Assembly: GCF_947169445.1 (NCBI RefSeq)
Contig: NZ_CAMVPU010000012.1
Coordinates: forward strand, 27,508 to 91,507
Origin: an uncultured Butyrivibrio sp.
GTDB lineage: Bacteria > Bacillota > Clostridia > Lachnospirales > Lachnospiraceae
Reading direction: 5' to 3'
Length of the DNA: 64,000 bases
Shown: piece by piece, positions 52,160 to 60,617 of the stretch
How positions within the stretch are numbered: the stretch's first letter is position 1
How the letters are laid out: every line of letters starts with the position of its first letter
Made by a program: the position numbers and the translations under genes
Notes under the pieces: model-generated
What the model saw: the letters and a program-made list of their open reading frames with translations, nothing else
Databases searched by the model: none
What the model was told of the DNA's origin: nothing

Positions 52160-53008
52160 ATGAACAGGACGGATACTTTTTTTCTAATACACAATTACAA
52201 TACAGTTCCTACAGAGCTTTTGGAGTATTGCAGGGATTATCTTATAATGGATGCTTCCGAGGATGGAGATACCAGGAAAAAGCTTGATGAACTGGGATTA
52301 AAATATGTAAGCGTAGATAATACGGGACACAATCTCACCAGCTATTTTCATTTCTTTATAGACCATTATGATGAGCTGCCGGAGTGGATAGCTCTTTTGA
52401 AAGGAAATATCATAGGGAGACATTTGTCCAAGGAATTTTTTGACAGAGTCTACGACAACAAGTGGTTTACCTATCTGTATCAGGATACATCAATGTGGGA
52501 ACGCTACAAAAAAGGTGGGGATCCGGGCTCTATAGCTTCGCTTCTTAGTGAAGAAGGCTATATAGAGGAAAATAATTCCTGGTACATGAATGAGAATCAC
52601 TCCTACAGATATTTTTATGACATGGATGATTTCTACAGATTTGTCTACAAGGATCCTGTGGTTCCAAGGCACTGTGCCTTTAGCCCGGGAGGCTGCTATA
52701 TAGTTAATAAGGCGCAGATTCTCAAGAACTCCAAAACATTTTACAAGAATCTGAACACTCTGATGGAATACAGGAAAGAGTACAATTTTCCTGCAGAGGC
52801 GTATCTTGTGGAAAGACTTCTTCCTTGGATTTTTACTTCCAGATACGAGGTAAATTCCTGGATGGAGGATGAAGAGAAGTTTAAAGAAATGCTGATTAAA
52901 TGTGAGAAGGCAGTTGAGGCTCACAGACAGTGGGACAGCCTTAGATTTAAGAAATATAGGAAAATGCTTGGAGCAAAGGCTCCCGATTTTTGGGAAGGCC
53001 TGATTTGA
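52160..53008 (+). CDS. DUF3431-like putative glycosyltransferase
   Basis: A 282-residue soluble protein. GHNLTSYFHFFIDHYDELPEWIALLKGNIIGRH resembles in order the E...YLxFIVDHYDxLPD...FxHG core of DUF3431 proteins, which are thought to be glycosyltransferases; FSPGGCYIVNKAQILKN is a typical acceptor-side loop. ATG 52160 has GGAAAG six bases upstream and is preferred to the in-frame TTG at 52112, which overlaps no known domain. It lies between the exporter and a GT11-like gene. Enzyme activity is inferred from family and context. Confidence 0.6.
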   Translation: MNRTDTFFLIHNYNTVPTELLEYCRDYLIMDASEDGDTRKKLDELGLKYVSVDNTGHNLTSYFHFFIDHYDELPEWIALLKGNIIGRHLSKEFFDRVYDNKWFTYLYQDTSMWERYKKGGDPGSIASLLSEEGYIEENNSWYMNENHSYRYFYDMDDFYRFVYKDPVVPRHCAFSPGGCYIVNKAQILKNSKTFYKNLNTLMEYRKEYNFPAEAYLVERLLPWIFTSRYEVNSWMEDEEKFKEMLIKCEKAVEAHRQWDSLRFKKYRKMLGAKAPDFWEGLI

Positions 53009-53012
53009 AAAT

Positions 53013-54101
53013 ATGATAGGAACTGAACTTATAAAAGGATATGGCCTTGGGAACCAGCTTTTCTTTTACCTGACAGTAAGATGTCTGGCCAAGGAGAAGG
53101 GCGTGGAGTATGGATTTGTTAATCCCGGGCAGATAGGCAATGTTTTTCATTCCAATAAGGGTATGTACTTCATGGATATTGATATGGGAAAAGAGATATC
53201 CAGAGAAGAGATGAAGAACTATACCATCTACCACGAGCAGGAAGACAGGCTCTATATGGGAAATTCCGTCCATGATATGACCAACGGATGCTATATTAGC
53301 GGAGCTGATTCCCATCTTCCGGAAGTTTCCGATAATACCCTCATCTATGGCAATATGCAGGCTCAGGAATACTTTGAGAAATACAGGGATGAGATAAGGA
53401 ATTGGTTGCATGTAAGGGAAGAAGCGGAGAGCTATGAATACACCGCTGATGATCTGTGCATCATAAATCTGCGCGGTGGAGAGTACACCAGTTGTCCGGA
53501 GCTGTACCTTGACAGAAGATATTTTTTGAACGCAATAAAGAATATGAAAAAAATAAACCCTGCCATGCGTTTTATGGTGGTTACTGAGGATGAAGAGGCG
53601 GCCAAAAAGGTCCTTCCTGAGTATGAGTGTCATCATTTTGACATGGGTAAGGACTATGTGACTATAAAAAATGCCAGATACCTGATCTTATCGAATTCCT
53701 CTTTTTCATTAATGCCGGTGTTATCCAGCACGGAGCTTAAGTATGCAATTGCTCCCAAGTACTGGGCAAGACATAATATATCCGACGGCTTCTGGTCATC
53801 TGAGCAGAATATTTATAGTTTTTTGACCTATCAGGATAAAAAAGGAAAACTCTACAGTGCAGATGAGTGCAAGGCTGAGCTTGAGAAGTACAAAAAGACG
53901 TCACGCCTATATGCCGGAAAAAATGTAAGGCCCGGTAAATTTAGGACATTTTGTCAAAATATTAGAAGAAGATTTATTTATGGATGGTTTTTCCTAAAGA
54001 AAATGTGGAGAAGCTTTGAGCGCAGAACCGGGATTATTAAGACATACAGTTACTGTTCAGACAGAAATGCGCACTGTGCTGCGCATTTCGTGAGAAAGTG
54101 A
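53013..54101 (+). CDS. Divergent GT11-like glycosyltransferase with element-derived C-terminus
   Basis: A 362-residue protein with a GT11-like plan: LIKGYGLGNQLFFYLTVRCL at the start, and NARYLILSNSSFSLMPVLSS near 220-240. The usual HxRRxDY motif is replaced by NLRGGEY (152-158), losing the His, one Arg and the Asp, so donor use may differ or activity may be lost. The last 15 codons (from S346 on) are encoded by the inverted-repeat element at 54049-54193. Removing the element and one copy of the 8-bp duplication gives an ancestral end of ...GIIKTYKA and a stop. It starts four bases after the previous gene. Confidence 0.68.
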   Translation: MIGTELIKGYGLGNQLFFYLTVRCLAKEKGVEYGFVNPGQIGNVFHSNKGMYFMDIDMGKEISREEMKNYTIYHEQEDRLYMGNSVHDMTNGCYISGADSHLPEVSDNTLIYGNMQAQEYFEKYRDEIRNWLHVREEAESYEYTADDLCIINLRGGEYTSCPELYLDRRYFLNAIKNMKKINPAMRFMVVTEDEEAAKKVLPEYECHHFDMGKDYVTIKNARYLILSNSSFSLMPVLSSTELKYAIAPKYWARHNISDGFWSSEQNIYSFLTYQDKKGKLYSADECKAELEKYKKTSRLYAGKNVRPGKFRTFCQNIRRRFIYGWFFLKKMWRSFERRTGIIKTYSYCSDRNAHCAAHFVRK

Positions 54102-54201
54102 TTCAGGAGTGAGCGCATTCCTTCGACGAAGTCGAATTGGAATGAATGCGCGAATCAGTTACTGGAGGGAGCTGCAAGCGAGTGAACAGTAACGACATAC
54201 A
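54041..54201. mobile_element. Miniature inverted-repeat element (145 bp) with 8-bp target duplication
   Basis: The element spans 54049-54193. Perfect 11-bp terminal inverted repeats are GTTACTGTTCA (54049-54059) and TGAACAGTAAC (54183-54193). Perfect 8-bp direct repeats GACATACA flank it (54041-54048 and 54194-54201), the expected target-site duplication. Inside are a 10-bp hairpin (54064-54073 with 54080-54089) and a nested stem: TGATTC/GAATCA (54099-54104, 54152-54157), GCGCATTC/GAATGCGC (54113-54120, 54144-54151) and TTCGAC/GTCGAA (54122-54127, 54131-54136). It has no transposase, so it would be mobilised in trans. It inserted in the last codons of the upstream GT gene. Confidence 0.9.
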
Positions 54202-54256
54202 AAGCGTGATGATGTTTGATTGAGATAAAGAGATATTTTTGTAGAAATGGAAATAT

Positions 54257-55024
54257 ATGAGTAGCAAGGGAAAGATAAAACTTCCAAATGTAACGCTTGT
54301 TGCCATGACGAGTGTGGATATATACGAAACTGTACAGGCAATGAAGTACAGTATGCGGGGGATAGAGTTTGGTGACGTTGTGCTTATAACTCACAAAAAG
54401 CCCTGGTACCTTCCGGGGGAGATACGCTATAGCCACACTGATATACTGGATGATATTGATAAGTTTAATTATAAGATGACCTATGAACTAGGCGACCACA
54501 TACATACAGATTTTGCACTTATAGTTCATGCTGATGGATTTGTTATCCATCCGGAGAACTGGAGAGATGAGTTTCTTGACTATGACTATATAGGTTCTCC
54601 ATGGCCGCTGCCTAAGAATGACTATGCTTACAGAGATAGTAAAGGAAATATCTGCCGCGTGGGTAATTCTGTTTCCATAAGGTCAAAACGACTCATGGAT
54701 TTCCCCAAAGAGCATGATCTTCCCTGGGTTAAGGTCTATGATGGTTTTTACAATGAGGATATTTTTATTTGCTGCCATTCCAAGAATTTAATGGAAGAAG
54801 CAGGCCTTAAGTGGGCACCCTTCGAGCTGGCACTTAAGTTTGGAAGAGAGCATCCGCTTCCGGAAAATAAGGGACTTGAGCCCTTTATATTTCATAAGTG
54901 GTGGGGAGAAAACAAGGATTATCCAAGGTTTTATAGCCCCAAGAAGCGTTTGAAAATGGCGATAAGACCACTTCTTTTCTGGAGAAGGACCAGGAAGTGG
55001 AAAATGGAGCATAATATAACATGA
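54257..55024 (+). CDS. DUF5672 family putative glycosyltransferase
   Basis: A 255-residue protein. LPNVTLVAMTSVDIYETVQAM, the core LIVHADGFVIHPENWRDEFLDYDYIGSPWP, and CRVGNSVSIRSKRLMDFP match DUF5672, a group found in polysaccharide loci and thought to be GT-A-like. IVHADG takes the place of the DxD loop. It lies 47 bases after the ancestral end of the upstream gene (excluding the inserted element) and overlaps the next GT2 by four bases. The substrate is unknown. Confidence 0.8.
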   Translation: MSSKGKIKLPNVTLVAMTSVDIYETVQAMKYSMRGIEFGDVVLITHKKPWYLPGEIRYSHTDILDDIDKFNYKMTYELGDHIHTDFALIVHADGFVIHPENWRDEFLDYDYIGSPWPLPKNDYAYRDSKGNICRVGNSVSIRSKRLMDFPKEHDLPWVKVYDGFYNEDIFICCHSKNLMEEAGLKWAPFELALKFGREHPLPENKGLEPFIFHKWWGENKDYPRFYSPKKRLKMAIRPLLFWRRTRKWKMEHNIT

Positions 55025-56058
55025 ATTTTTCTGTTATTGTCCCGGTTCATAATGCTGAAAACTATATAAAAGAGCTGATGGATTCTCTTTTGACTCAGGA
55101 TTTTTATGAGATCATCCTGATTGAAAATGGTTCAGAGGATAACAGCCCCGCTATCTGCGATGATTACTCGGAGAAAGAGGCGAATGTTTCATGCTATCAC
55201 TATGGCAGGATTGGAGCCTTCAGAGCCAGACGAGAGGGAATCAAAAAGGCAAGTGGAGATTATCTTTTGTTTGCTGATGCAGATGATGTTGTATCTTCCA
55301 CTATGCGTATCGATCTTTTGGCATGCCTTGACTACTGGCAGCATGAGGGAACTGTTCCTGACATTATTCTGTACAATGCTGCTGACTATAACAAAAGAGA
55401 TAACAAGCTCTTTTCCTTCCCTTTTGATGACAGAACGCTTTATCAGGGAGATGAGAAAAATGCGTTCTACAAGGTGATGTGCGGCGGTGATAGCTTAAAT
55501 GCCATGTGGAATAAGGCGATAAAGAGGAACTTTGCGGAAGAAACTGAGACTTTTACCGGGCTTATGCTGAGCTTTGGAGAGGATCTTCTGCAGACTGCAG
55601 AGTATCTGGATAAGGCAAAGTCTCTTGTGTATCTGGACAAGGCTTTGTATTATTACAGAGAAAATAATGAAGGGCTTACGGGCTCCTATCATGAGCAGTA
55701 TATGGCAGACCAGATAAATGCATGGCAGCTGTTTGATGAATATGCGGACAGGTGGGCTGACAGTTCTGATAATTACAGGCAAATAATATCTCAGAGGAAG
55801 GCCCTTACCTGCACTATAGGTGCAACGCAGCTTATTTATGCCAGACTTTCTTTTGGAATAAAGAGGAAAAGATTGGGAAGTCTTTTAAACAGTCCTTTCT
55901 ACAGAGAGTATGCTTTTGGGGATTTGCCTTCCTGGGCACCTGAAGAAGCTGTATTTGTGCATGGCATGCAGATGAGCAGCAGAGCCTATGACAAGCTTCT
56001 TAGATCAGCAGTTATCCATGATGTTAAGGCTGCTGTCAAAAAGATGATCGGAAGATAG
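55021..56058 (+). CDS. Glycosyltransferase family 2 (GT-A)
   Basis: A 345-residue GT-A enzyme: FSVIVPVHNAENYIKELMDSLL, then LIENGSEDNS (about 37-46), where ENGSED replaces the common DDGSTD, RIGAFRARREGIKKA, and the metal site FADADD (about 87-92). Coupled to the DUF5672 gene by an ATGA overlap. The variation in the first nucleotide-binding motif is seen in some EpsJ-like members. Sugar specificity cannot be assigned. Confidence 0.85.
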   Translation: MNFSVIVPVHNAENYIKELMDSLLTQDFYEIILIENGSEDNSPAICDDYSEKEANVSCYHYGRIGAFRARREGIKKASGDYLLFADADDVVSSTMRIDLLACLDYWQHEGTVPDIILYNAADYNKRDNKLFSFPFDDRTLYQGDEKNAFYKVMCGGDSLNAMWNKAIKRNFAEETETFTGLMLSFGEDLLQTAEYLDKAKSLVYLDKALYYYRENNEGLTGSYHEQYMADQINAWQLFDEYADRWADSSDNYRQIISQRKALTCTIGATQLIYARLSFGIKRKRLGSLLNSPFYREYAFGDLPSWAPEEAVFVHGMQMSSRAYDKLLRSAVIHDVKAAVKKMIGR

Positions 56059-56077
56059 ATTTTACGAGGATTTTAAG

Positions 56078-57031
56078 ATGGTATACGATTGTGTCCCTTT
56101 TTTTAACGAAGTGGATATTTTGAAATTAAGACTAAATATATTAAGCCCCTATGTGGACAGATTTATTATAGAAGAAGCTACTATGACCTTTTCCGGAGAG
56201 GAAAAGGAGCTTTGTTTCGAAAAATACAAAGATTGTTTCAAGGAATTTCTGGATAAGATAACCTACGTGGTGGTCAGAGATACTCCGATAGAGGCAGTTA
56301 CTCATGAGAGAGATTATTTTCAGAAGAATTATCTTTTGAAGGGATTAAAAGAGGTAGGAGCAACTGAGGATGATGTTGTGATATTCGGAGATGTGGATGA
56401 AATCCCCAATCCGGATGTACTTCAGAAGATTATTCAGAACTTTGATAAGGATAAAGTTTATCACCTGGCGCAGCGTAATTTCTATGCTTTTCTCAATATG
56501 GAAGAAAAATCAGGAAAGCTTTTATCAATAACCGGGGAGTTTCCGCAGATTGCGGAAGCAGACAGAAAGTGGCTTGGTACAAAGGTAACCAGCATCAAGA
56601 ATATACCAAGTGAGGGAATTGTTCGCTTGAGGGATCTGATAAAACCTGAGGATCCCCGGTCAGTAAGAGTTTCTGATGGAGGCTGGCATTTCGGATACAT
56701 GGGAGGAAAGGGTGAGACTAATCCGGTAAAGAGGATTGGTGTCAAGGTTAAGGCCGCTGCCCACCAGGAGTATAACGACAGAGAGATTCTGGCAGAGACT
56801 ATGGACAGATTGATCCTGGGACAGGATATTTTTGGTAGGGATGCGAGATTTGAGAGAGTGGAGATTGACGATACCTATCCGAAATTCCTAAGAGTTCACA
56901 TTGAAAGCTACGATTTTTTGGTGATGCCAAAGATATCAGCCTTATCAAGGCTATATCACAAGTTAGATATCACTGCCGGACGTTTTTGCAGAAAGGCTTA
57001 TCATAAGATTCTTAGGACTATCAGACGATGA
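56078..57031 (+). CDS. Glycosyltransferase family 17
   Basis: A 317-residue GT17-like enzyme: MVYDCVPFFNEVDILKLRLNIL, VDRFIIEEATMTFSGE, and GDVDEIPNPDVL with the metal-binding D105-V-D107, followed by GGWHFGYMGG. GT17 is known for the animal bisecting beta-1,4-N-acetylglucosaminyltransferase; bacterial members occur in surface-glycan clusters. The C-terminus is basic (KAYHKILRTIRR), which may associate with the membrane. GAGGA precedes ATG 56078. The exact linkage in bacteria is not established. Confidence 0.87.
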   Translation: MVYDCVPFFNEVDILKLRLNILSPYVDRFIIEEATMTFSGEEKELCFEKYKDCFKEFLDKITYVVVRDTPIEAVTHERDYFQKNYLLKGLKEVGATEDDVVIFGDVDEIPNPDVLQKIIQNFDKDKVYHLAQRNFYAFLNMEEKSGKLLSITGEFPQIAEADRKWLGTKVTSIKNIPSEGIVRLRDLIKPEDPRSVRVSDGGWHFGYMGGKGETNPVKRIGVKVKAAAHQEYNDREILAETMDRLILGQDIFGRDARFERVEIDDTYPKFLRVHIESYDFLVMPKISALSRLYHKLDITAGRFCRKAYHKILRTIRR

Positions 57032-57058
57032 GATCAGTTGTTGGGGATTTATTGTTTT

Positions 57059-58246
57059 ATGAATTTTTTGGATGAGAATGTTCTAAAGAAAATAGCAAAC
57101 AGACTGTTTTATGTAGCTCTTTTAATAGAATTGGTGCTGATGATTGTGGAAAAGAGTGAGCTTTATTTTCCCTATGAGAGCTATGTATTCAGAGTGACCT
57201 TTGTTCTTACTTTTTTTGCAGTTATTATCAGCAGACATGAGAAGAAAGAGTGGTTTCTTATAGCCTGTGTATGGGTGTTTACCTTTGCGTGCTATAGACT
57301 TACCGGGAAAAATGATCTTTTACGGTTTGCAACATTCATAATGGCTGCCAAGAATATCAATCTTGGAAAGACCATGAAGGTAAGCCTTTATGTATCACTT
57401 GCTGGTTTTGCGACGATTGCACTTTTATCAGTACTGGGAGTTCTTGGTCAGGTCTACATGGTAACTGACTATGGCAGGGACAATGCTCAGGAGCTGCGTT
57501 ATGTTTTTGGTTTTGGCCATCCCAATACCCTTTGGGGATGCGTATATGCTCTTATGCTTTTGTGGCTCTGGGTATATGGCAGTAAGGCCAAGTGGTGGAA
57601 ATATGCTGCTTTGCTGGTCATAAGTCTTTTGACAGGCGTGGTTACTGCATCAAGAACAGGGCTTCTTATCAGTACCTTCACATTTGTATTGGCTTTGGTA
57701 GTAAGATATTTCCCTATGATCAGCAACAAGAAGTGGTTTTACGCTCTGACAGGGCTTTTATCACCGGTTTTCTGTGTGCTTTTTTCTATCTGGGGAGCGG
57801 CTGTAAGCTATGTTCCAAGGTATGCGTGGGAACATAGACATTATGAGCTGATAACTTTTATTGATGAACTTATAAATAACAGAATGCAGAATCTTTACAG
57901 AGATAACGGCAGACATTCAGGGGCATTGGTGAGCTGGAAGCTTTTCTCGGATCATCAGAGTGTTGAGTATTTTGACATGGGATGGGTAAGGCTGTTTTAC
58001 TGGTATGGTATTATTCCAACGGGTTTGATCTGCATTCTTTTAGTTGTTTTTATCTATATTTGCTATAAGAGAAGAGATGCCTGGAGCATGGTATTATTTA
58101 TCTCACTGTCTGTTTATACTGTTATTGAGGCAACTTTTGTTTCGGTATATATCGGGCGTAATATGCTGCTTCCTGTAATGGGAGTATATCTGGGATCTCT
58201 TTTTGAAAAGGAAAAAAATAAATGTCACTTAAAACCAAAAAAATAA
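57059..58246 (+). CDS. Wzy-like polysaccharide polymerase
   Basis: A 395-residue protein with about 10-11 helices. RYVFGFGHPNTLWGCVYALM (about 145-164) and VVTASRTGLLIS are typical of Gram-positive Wzy polymerases, as is the large outer loop (about 250-300). It would join lipid-linked repeat units outside the membrane. The first ATG is 57059; the in-frame TTG at 57038 has no good ribosome site, so the ATG is chosen. It overlaps the next gene by 25 bases. It is the second polymerase candidate in the window, after the one at 24840. Confidence 0.85.
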   Translation: MNFLDENVLKKIANRLFYVALLIELVLMIVEKSELYFPYESYVFRVTFVLTFFAVIISRHEKKEWFLIACVWVFTFACYRLTGKNDLLRFATFIMAAKNINLGKTMKVSLYVSLAGFATIALLSVLGVLGQVYMVTDYGRDNAQELRYVFGFGHPNTLWGCVYALMLLWLWVYGSKAKWWKYAALLVISLLTGVVTASRTGLLISTFTFVLALVVRYFPMISNKKWFYALTGLLSPVFCVLFSIWGAAVSYVPRYAWEHRHYELITFIDELINNRMQNLYRDNGRHSGALVSWKLFSDHQSVEYFDMGWVRLFYWYGIIPTGLICILLVVFIYICYKRRDAWSMVLFISLSVYTVIEATFVSVYIGRNMLLPVMGVYLGSLFEKEKNKCHLKPKK

Positions 58247-59583
58247 TTTTTTATATTATGATGGCCGTAGCATTTACTGCGGTGGCGATATATCAGTTTC
58301 TGACTCCCTACCTGTCTGATGATATTATTTACATGGACGAGGTAAGAAAGGCTGGGAGCTTCTTTGAGCTTTTTAGTCAGGAAGCAAATCAGTGGGTAAG
58401 TCATACCGGAAGAAGTGTTTCACACATTATTCTCAGGATTTTTTTGTATATTGGTAATAAGGGAATATTCAATATCGTTGCAAGTGCGGTATTTCTTTTA
58501 CTGTCACTTCTTATCTACCTGAATGTGTTTTCAAGAAAAGAGTATGATATAAGGCTCTACGGATTTATTCTGGTGATGCTGTGGTTCTTCGACCCGGCTA
58601 TTGCCAATACGGTATTCTGGATGGACGGAGCATGCAACTATCTGTTTACGACCACTATTGTTATGGGCTTTATCACGCTGTACAGACTTGGATTTAAGGA
58701 TGGTAAAAACAGCGCAGGCTATGCGGTTTTATTGTTTATTTTGGGAATAGCAGCCGGCTGGTGTAATGAGAATACTTCCGGCGGTGTTATTTTGTTTGTT
58801 CTGATTGAGCTTATTTATCACTACATTCTGAATAAAAAGAGTTTTTCTTATGTAAAGCCATGGATGATAACCGGATTTTTGGGTTGTCTTTTTGGGTTTG
58901 TAATGATGATAGTTGCTCCCGGTAATTATGGGCGACTTGCTGTTACAGAGGAAGAGCATACGGGACTTTTAGCTTTACTTGCCAGGTTCCTTAAGATAAC
59001 TCTGAATATCAAGAATGGTTATCCGGTGCTGGTTGCAGCTTTTATTGTTTGCATTATTCTGATTTTGTACTGCTTTGATAAGTCCGAGGAAAGAAGCCGT
59101 AATCTTCTTAGAATGGCTATGTTTGGCATATTGTTTGTGGCTACCTGCTATGCACTTATCATGGTGCCATCTTCTGAACTCAGGTCCTACTACGGAGCCA
59201 GTATCTTTATTATGACGGCCATAGCTCAGGGAATAAGCGTTTTGTCCACATCCGGAGAAAAACTATTACAGGCTCTTTTGACAGCAATAGTCTCTGTGTA
59301 CTGCATGCTGTTTGTACTTTCCTATTTCGATGATGGAGCGAATCTCGCCAGAATAAAGAGAGAAACTGATGAAAGAGATGCATATCTGACTTCTGTCTGC
59401 GTTGAAGGCGGTGAAGATGTGTATGCACCGATGCTCAGGCCTCTTTGGCAGACCAGATTTTCTGCAGCTTACGAGGTGGATATTCAGGAGGACTGGCAGT
59501 TCTGGATTAATTTCTTTTTATCCCAGCATTATGGGCTTGGAACCATAAGCGGCGTGGACAGGGAAGAATGGACAGAGTATTAA
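58222..59583 (+). CDS. DUF6056-like polytopic membrane protein
   Basis: A 453-residue protein with about 11 helices. The first outer loop has PYLSDDIIYMDEV, and HTGRSVSHIILRIFL follows. WFFDPAIANTVFWMDGACNYLF and WCNENTSGGVI are further conserved-looking blocks that I associate with DUF6056, a GT-C-like family. The acidic SDD loop fits a polyprenyl-phosphate-sugar transferase, but no activity is proven for the family. It overlaps the polymerase gene by 25 bases. Confidence 0.68.
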   Translation: MSLKTKKIIFYIMMAVAFTAVAIYQFLTPYLSDDIIYMDEVRKAGSFFELFSQEANQWVSHTGRSVSHIILRIFLYIGNKGIFNIVASAVFLLLSLLIYLNVFSRKEYDIRLYGFILVMLWFFDPAIANTVFWMDGACNYLFTTTIVMGFITLYRLGFKDGKNSAGYAVLLFILGIAAGWCNENTSGGVILFVLIELIYHYILNKKSFSYVKPWMITGFLGCLFGFVMMIVAPGNYGRLAVTEEEHTGLLALLARFLKITLNIKNGYPVLVAAFIVCIILILYCFDKSEERSRNLLRMAMFGILFVATCYALIMVPSSELRSYYGASIFIMTAIAQGISVLSTSGEKLLQALLTAIVSVYCMLFVLSYFDDGANLARIKRETDERDAYLTSVCVEGGEDVYAPMLRPLWQTRFSAAYEVDIQEDWQFWINFFLSQHYGLGTISGVDREEWTEY

Positions 59584-59611
59584 AGAGCCATAGATTTGAG
59601 GAAGTTTTTAT

Positions 59612-60604
59612 ATGCCAATAGATAGTAGTAAAATTAGCGTCAGTATCATTATTCCTGTGTATCAGGGCAAGGACACACTAGAGAGGTGTGTTTGTTCCTG
59701 TTTGAGCCAAAAAAATATAGCTGCCGAGGAGATTGAGCTGATAATTGTGGATGATGGTTCTACTGACGAAAGCGGCAGTATTGCTGATAAACTTGCCCTT
59801 GAGGACGAAGGTGGCAGGATAAAAGTGATACACACTGATAACCACGGTGTATCTCATGCCAGAAATACCGGAATAGAAAGTGCAACCGGAAGATTTGTTG
59901 CATTTGTGGATTCGGATGATTACCTGACAGAGGATCATTTGTCCAAGCTCATCAAGTATGCAGACGAGGAAACTCTTATAGTAGATGAGACCGATAGCTA
60001 TGCAGCTGCAATGAAGATAAATGGCTTTAATTATATTGAAAATGCAATCCTTAATCAGGATACCCATGTGTGGGGAAAGCTTTTCGACAGAAAACTGATC
60101 GTGGATGGTAATATACGCTTCGAAGAGGGACTTACCATTGGCGAGGATCTTTTGTTTCTGATGGATGTAGCTACTTTCATAGGGAAGAAGCGAGTAATCA
60201 GGTGCATAGCTGAGAGCTCCTACGTGTATACTGAAAATGAAAACAGTGCCATGAACAGAGCTTTTAAGCCGAGCTACTTAGACCAGCTGATCTGCTGGAA
60301 GAAGGCTGAGGAAAAGCTTTTTAGTATAAGAGAATATGTATCGCCCTATGCTTTTGTAAGCGTAGGAGTATCGCAGATCCTTACAGCTTTATTGGTGGTG
60401 GGAAAAGTAGCTGTCCAGGGAGATGATCGTGATAAAAAGCTCGACGAAACGGCGATTTCGAAGGTGAAAGAGCAGATTGATCATGCGCTTAAGACGAGGG
60501 GCGTTTTTGCAGCACTTTCTTTTGGGCATAAGCTTAAGGTAATTGTATTCAGGTGTAATCCTGATTGGTATTTAAGGCTATATTCAAGGCATAAAAGTGC
60601 CTGA
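59612..60604 (+). CDS. Glycosyltransferase family 2 (GT-A)
   Basis: A 330-residue GT-A enzyme: VSIIIPVYQGKDTLERCVCSCL, IIVDDGSTDES (about 45-55), NHGVSHARNTGIESA, and FVDSDDYL (about 105-112). The C-terminal part has GEDLLFLMD, common in EpsJ/CpsI-like members. GAGGAAG is well placed before ATG 59612. It is followed after 13 bases by a pyruvyltransferase. Specificity is unknown. Confidence 0.88.
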   Translation: MPIDSSKISVSIIIPVYQGKDTLERCVCSCLSQKNIAAEEIELIIVDDGSTDESGSIADKLALEDEGGRIKVIHTDNHGVSHARNTGIESATGRFVAFVDSDDYLTEDHLSKLIKYADEETLIVDETDSYAAAMKINGFNYIENAILNQDTHVWGKLFDRKLIVDGNIRFEEGLTIGEDLLFLMDVATFIGKKRVIRCIAESSYVYTENENSAMNRAFKPSYLDQLICWKKAEEKLFSIREYVSPYAFVSVGVSQILTALLVVGKVAVQGDDRDKKLDETAISKVKEQIDHALKTRGVFAALSFGHKLKVIVFRCNPDWYLRLYSRHKSA

Positions 60605-60617
60605 TGAAGGGGAGAAT

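Noticed and set aside
54049..54193. Reading the palindromic element as a rho-independent terminator
   Set aside because: No T-run follows any of its stems, and the flanking 8-bp duplication is better explained by insertion.
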